NCBI GenBank assembly: GCA_030448125.1
Contig: JAUJNO010000001.1
Coordinates: forward strand, 1 to 42,021
Reading direction: 5' to 3'
DNA length: 42,021 nt
DNA from: Rubrobacteraceae bacterium
GTDB taxonomy: Bacteria; Actinomycetota; Rubrobacteria; Rubrobacterales; Rubrobacteraceae
Numbering within the stretch: position 1 is the stretch's first letter; every line of letters begins with the position of its first letter. Under the pieces are notes generated by a model, which was given only the letters and a program-made list of their open reading frames with translations, was not told the origin of the DNA and did no database searches. Made by a program: the position numbers and the translations under genes. This document shows positions 41,746 to 42,021 of the stretch, in pieces.

Positions 41746-42021
41746 TTACCTGGCCCAGATGCCGGCCTTCTCGTCCTTCTCCGTCGTCCAGGCGCTGGGG
41801 TCCACGGCGTGCTCGGCCTCGCCCTGGGACTCCAGCCAGCGCTCGGCGTCGATGGCGGCCATGCAGCCGTCGCCCGCAGCGGTGACGGCCTGCCGGTAGC
41901 GCGTGTCGGAGACGTCGCCAGCGGCGAAGACGCCGGGGACGTTCGTCATCGTGTGCTCGTGCTGCACGACGTAACCGCTCTCGTCCATCTCGATCTGGTC
42001 CGCGAAGAGCTTCGTGGCGGG
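41746..42021 (-). CDS. trxB: Thioredoxin reductase, C-terminal part, 5' end outside window
   Basis: The last 91 residues of a flavoprotein that reduces thioredoxin with [25 protein letters not shown] is the FAD-binding GD motif and [20 protein letters not shown] the closing FAD contact, both typical of bacterial TrxB. The extension after WLES ([20 protein letters not shown]) is somewhat longer than usual. The redox CxxC motif would be encoded beyond the edge. Confidence 0.92.
   Translation of the reverse strand, partial: PATKLFADQIEMDESGYVVQHEHTMTNVPGVFAAGDVSDTRYRQAVTAAGDGCMAAIDAERWLESQGEAEHAVDPSAWTTEKDEKAGIWAR

Overview
This is a high-GC bacterial segment whose gene content, GTG/TTG-rich starts and small conserved membrane families point to an actinobacterium of the Rubrobacter type. 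The lineage is inferred from protein character, not from a marker search. No rRNA or tRNA gene is visible.

Layout. 1-5.5 kb: a partial membrane-anchored alpha/beta hydrolase, a small helical protein with a strong terminator, a cysteine-less Cu,Zn superoxide dismutase, a DUF1206 membrane protein, a peroxiredoxin and a frameshifted DUF3616-like gene with a sulfotransferase stump in front. 5.6-9 kb: cytochrome P450, adenine deaminase and a homocysteine S-methyltransferase-like gene. 9-10.8 kb: a gene graveyard in which a TauE/SafE permease is split by an IS30-family remnant and its C-terminal half is present twice. 10.8-16.4 kb: membrane proteins, a double-DUF427 protein, a VOC protein, a signal peptidase I and two tandem RlpA-like secreted proteins with duplicated promoters. 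16.5-21.6 kb: leuD/leuC, two overlapping methyltransferases and a divergent iclR-SDR operon. 21.8-25.2 kb: a PhoD-type phosphatase and a damaged terC joined head-to-head to a 5'-clipped trpS. 25.2-30.5 kb: three toxin-antitoxin loci in various states of decay, an ABC-class ATPase, a cyclophilin behind a candidate structured leader, phosphatidylcholine synthase and a one-spacer CRISPR remnant. 31.2-38.2 kb, minus strand: four tandem signal peptidase I genes arranged A-B-A-B, then a cation efflux protein, TauE/SafE, DedA, a purple-acid-phosphatase-like enzyme and a PAP2 phosphatase. 38.2-42 kb: PolX/PHP DNA polymerase, a small proline-rich secreted protein, a truncated hydrolase and the 3' end of thioredoxin reductase.

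Themes. The cell envelope dominates: five signal peptidases, two RlpA-like proteins, a sodC with a sortase-like tail, DedA, PAP2 and phosphatidylcholine synthase. Oxidative-stress genes (sodC, peroxiredoxin, thioredoxin reductase) fit a radiation- or desiccation-tolerant lifestyle. The two most distinctive signals are the duplicated A-B signal peptidase pair, whose A genes share an identically spaced leaderless promoter, and the duplicated rlpA promoters with an 11-bp-phased GTTAC triple repeat.

Caution. At least eight otherwise well-conserved genes carry single-base frameshifts, mostly in C/G runs. This could be sequencing error as easily as biology, so those entries are described as if repaired and the break is stated.
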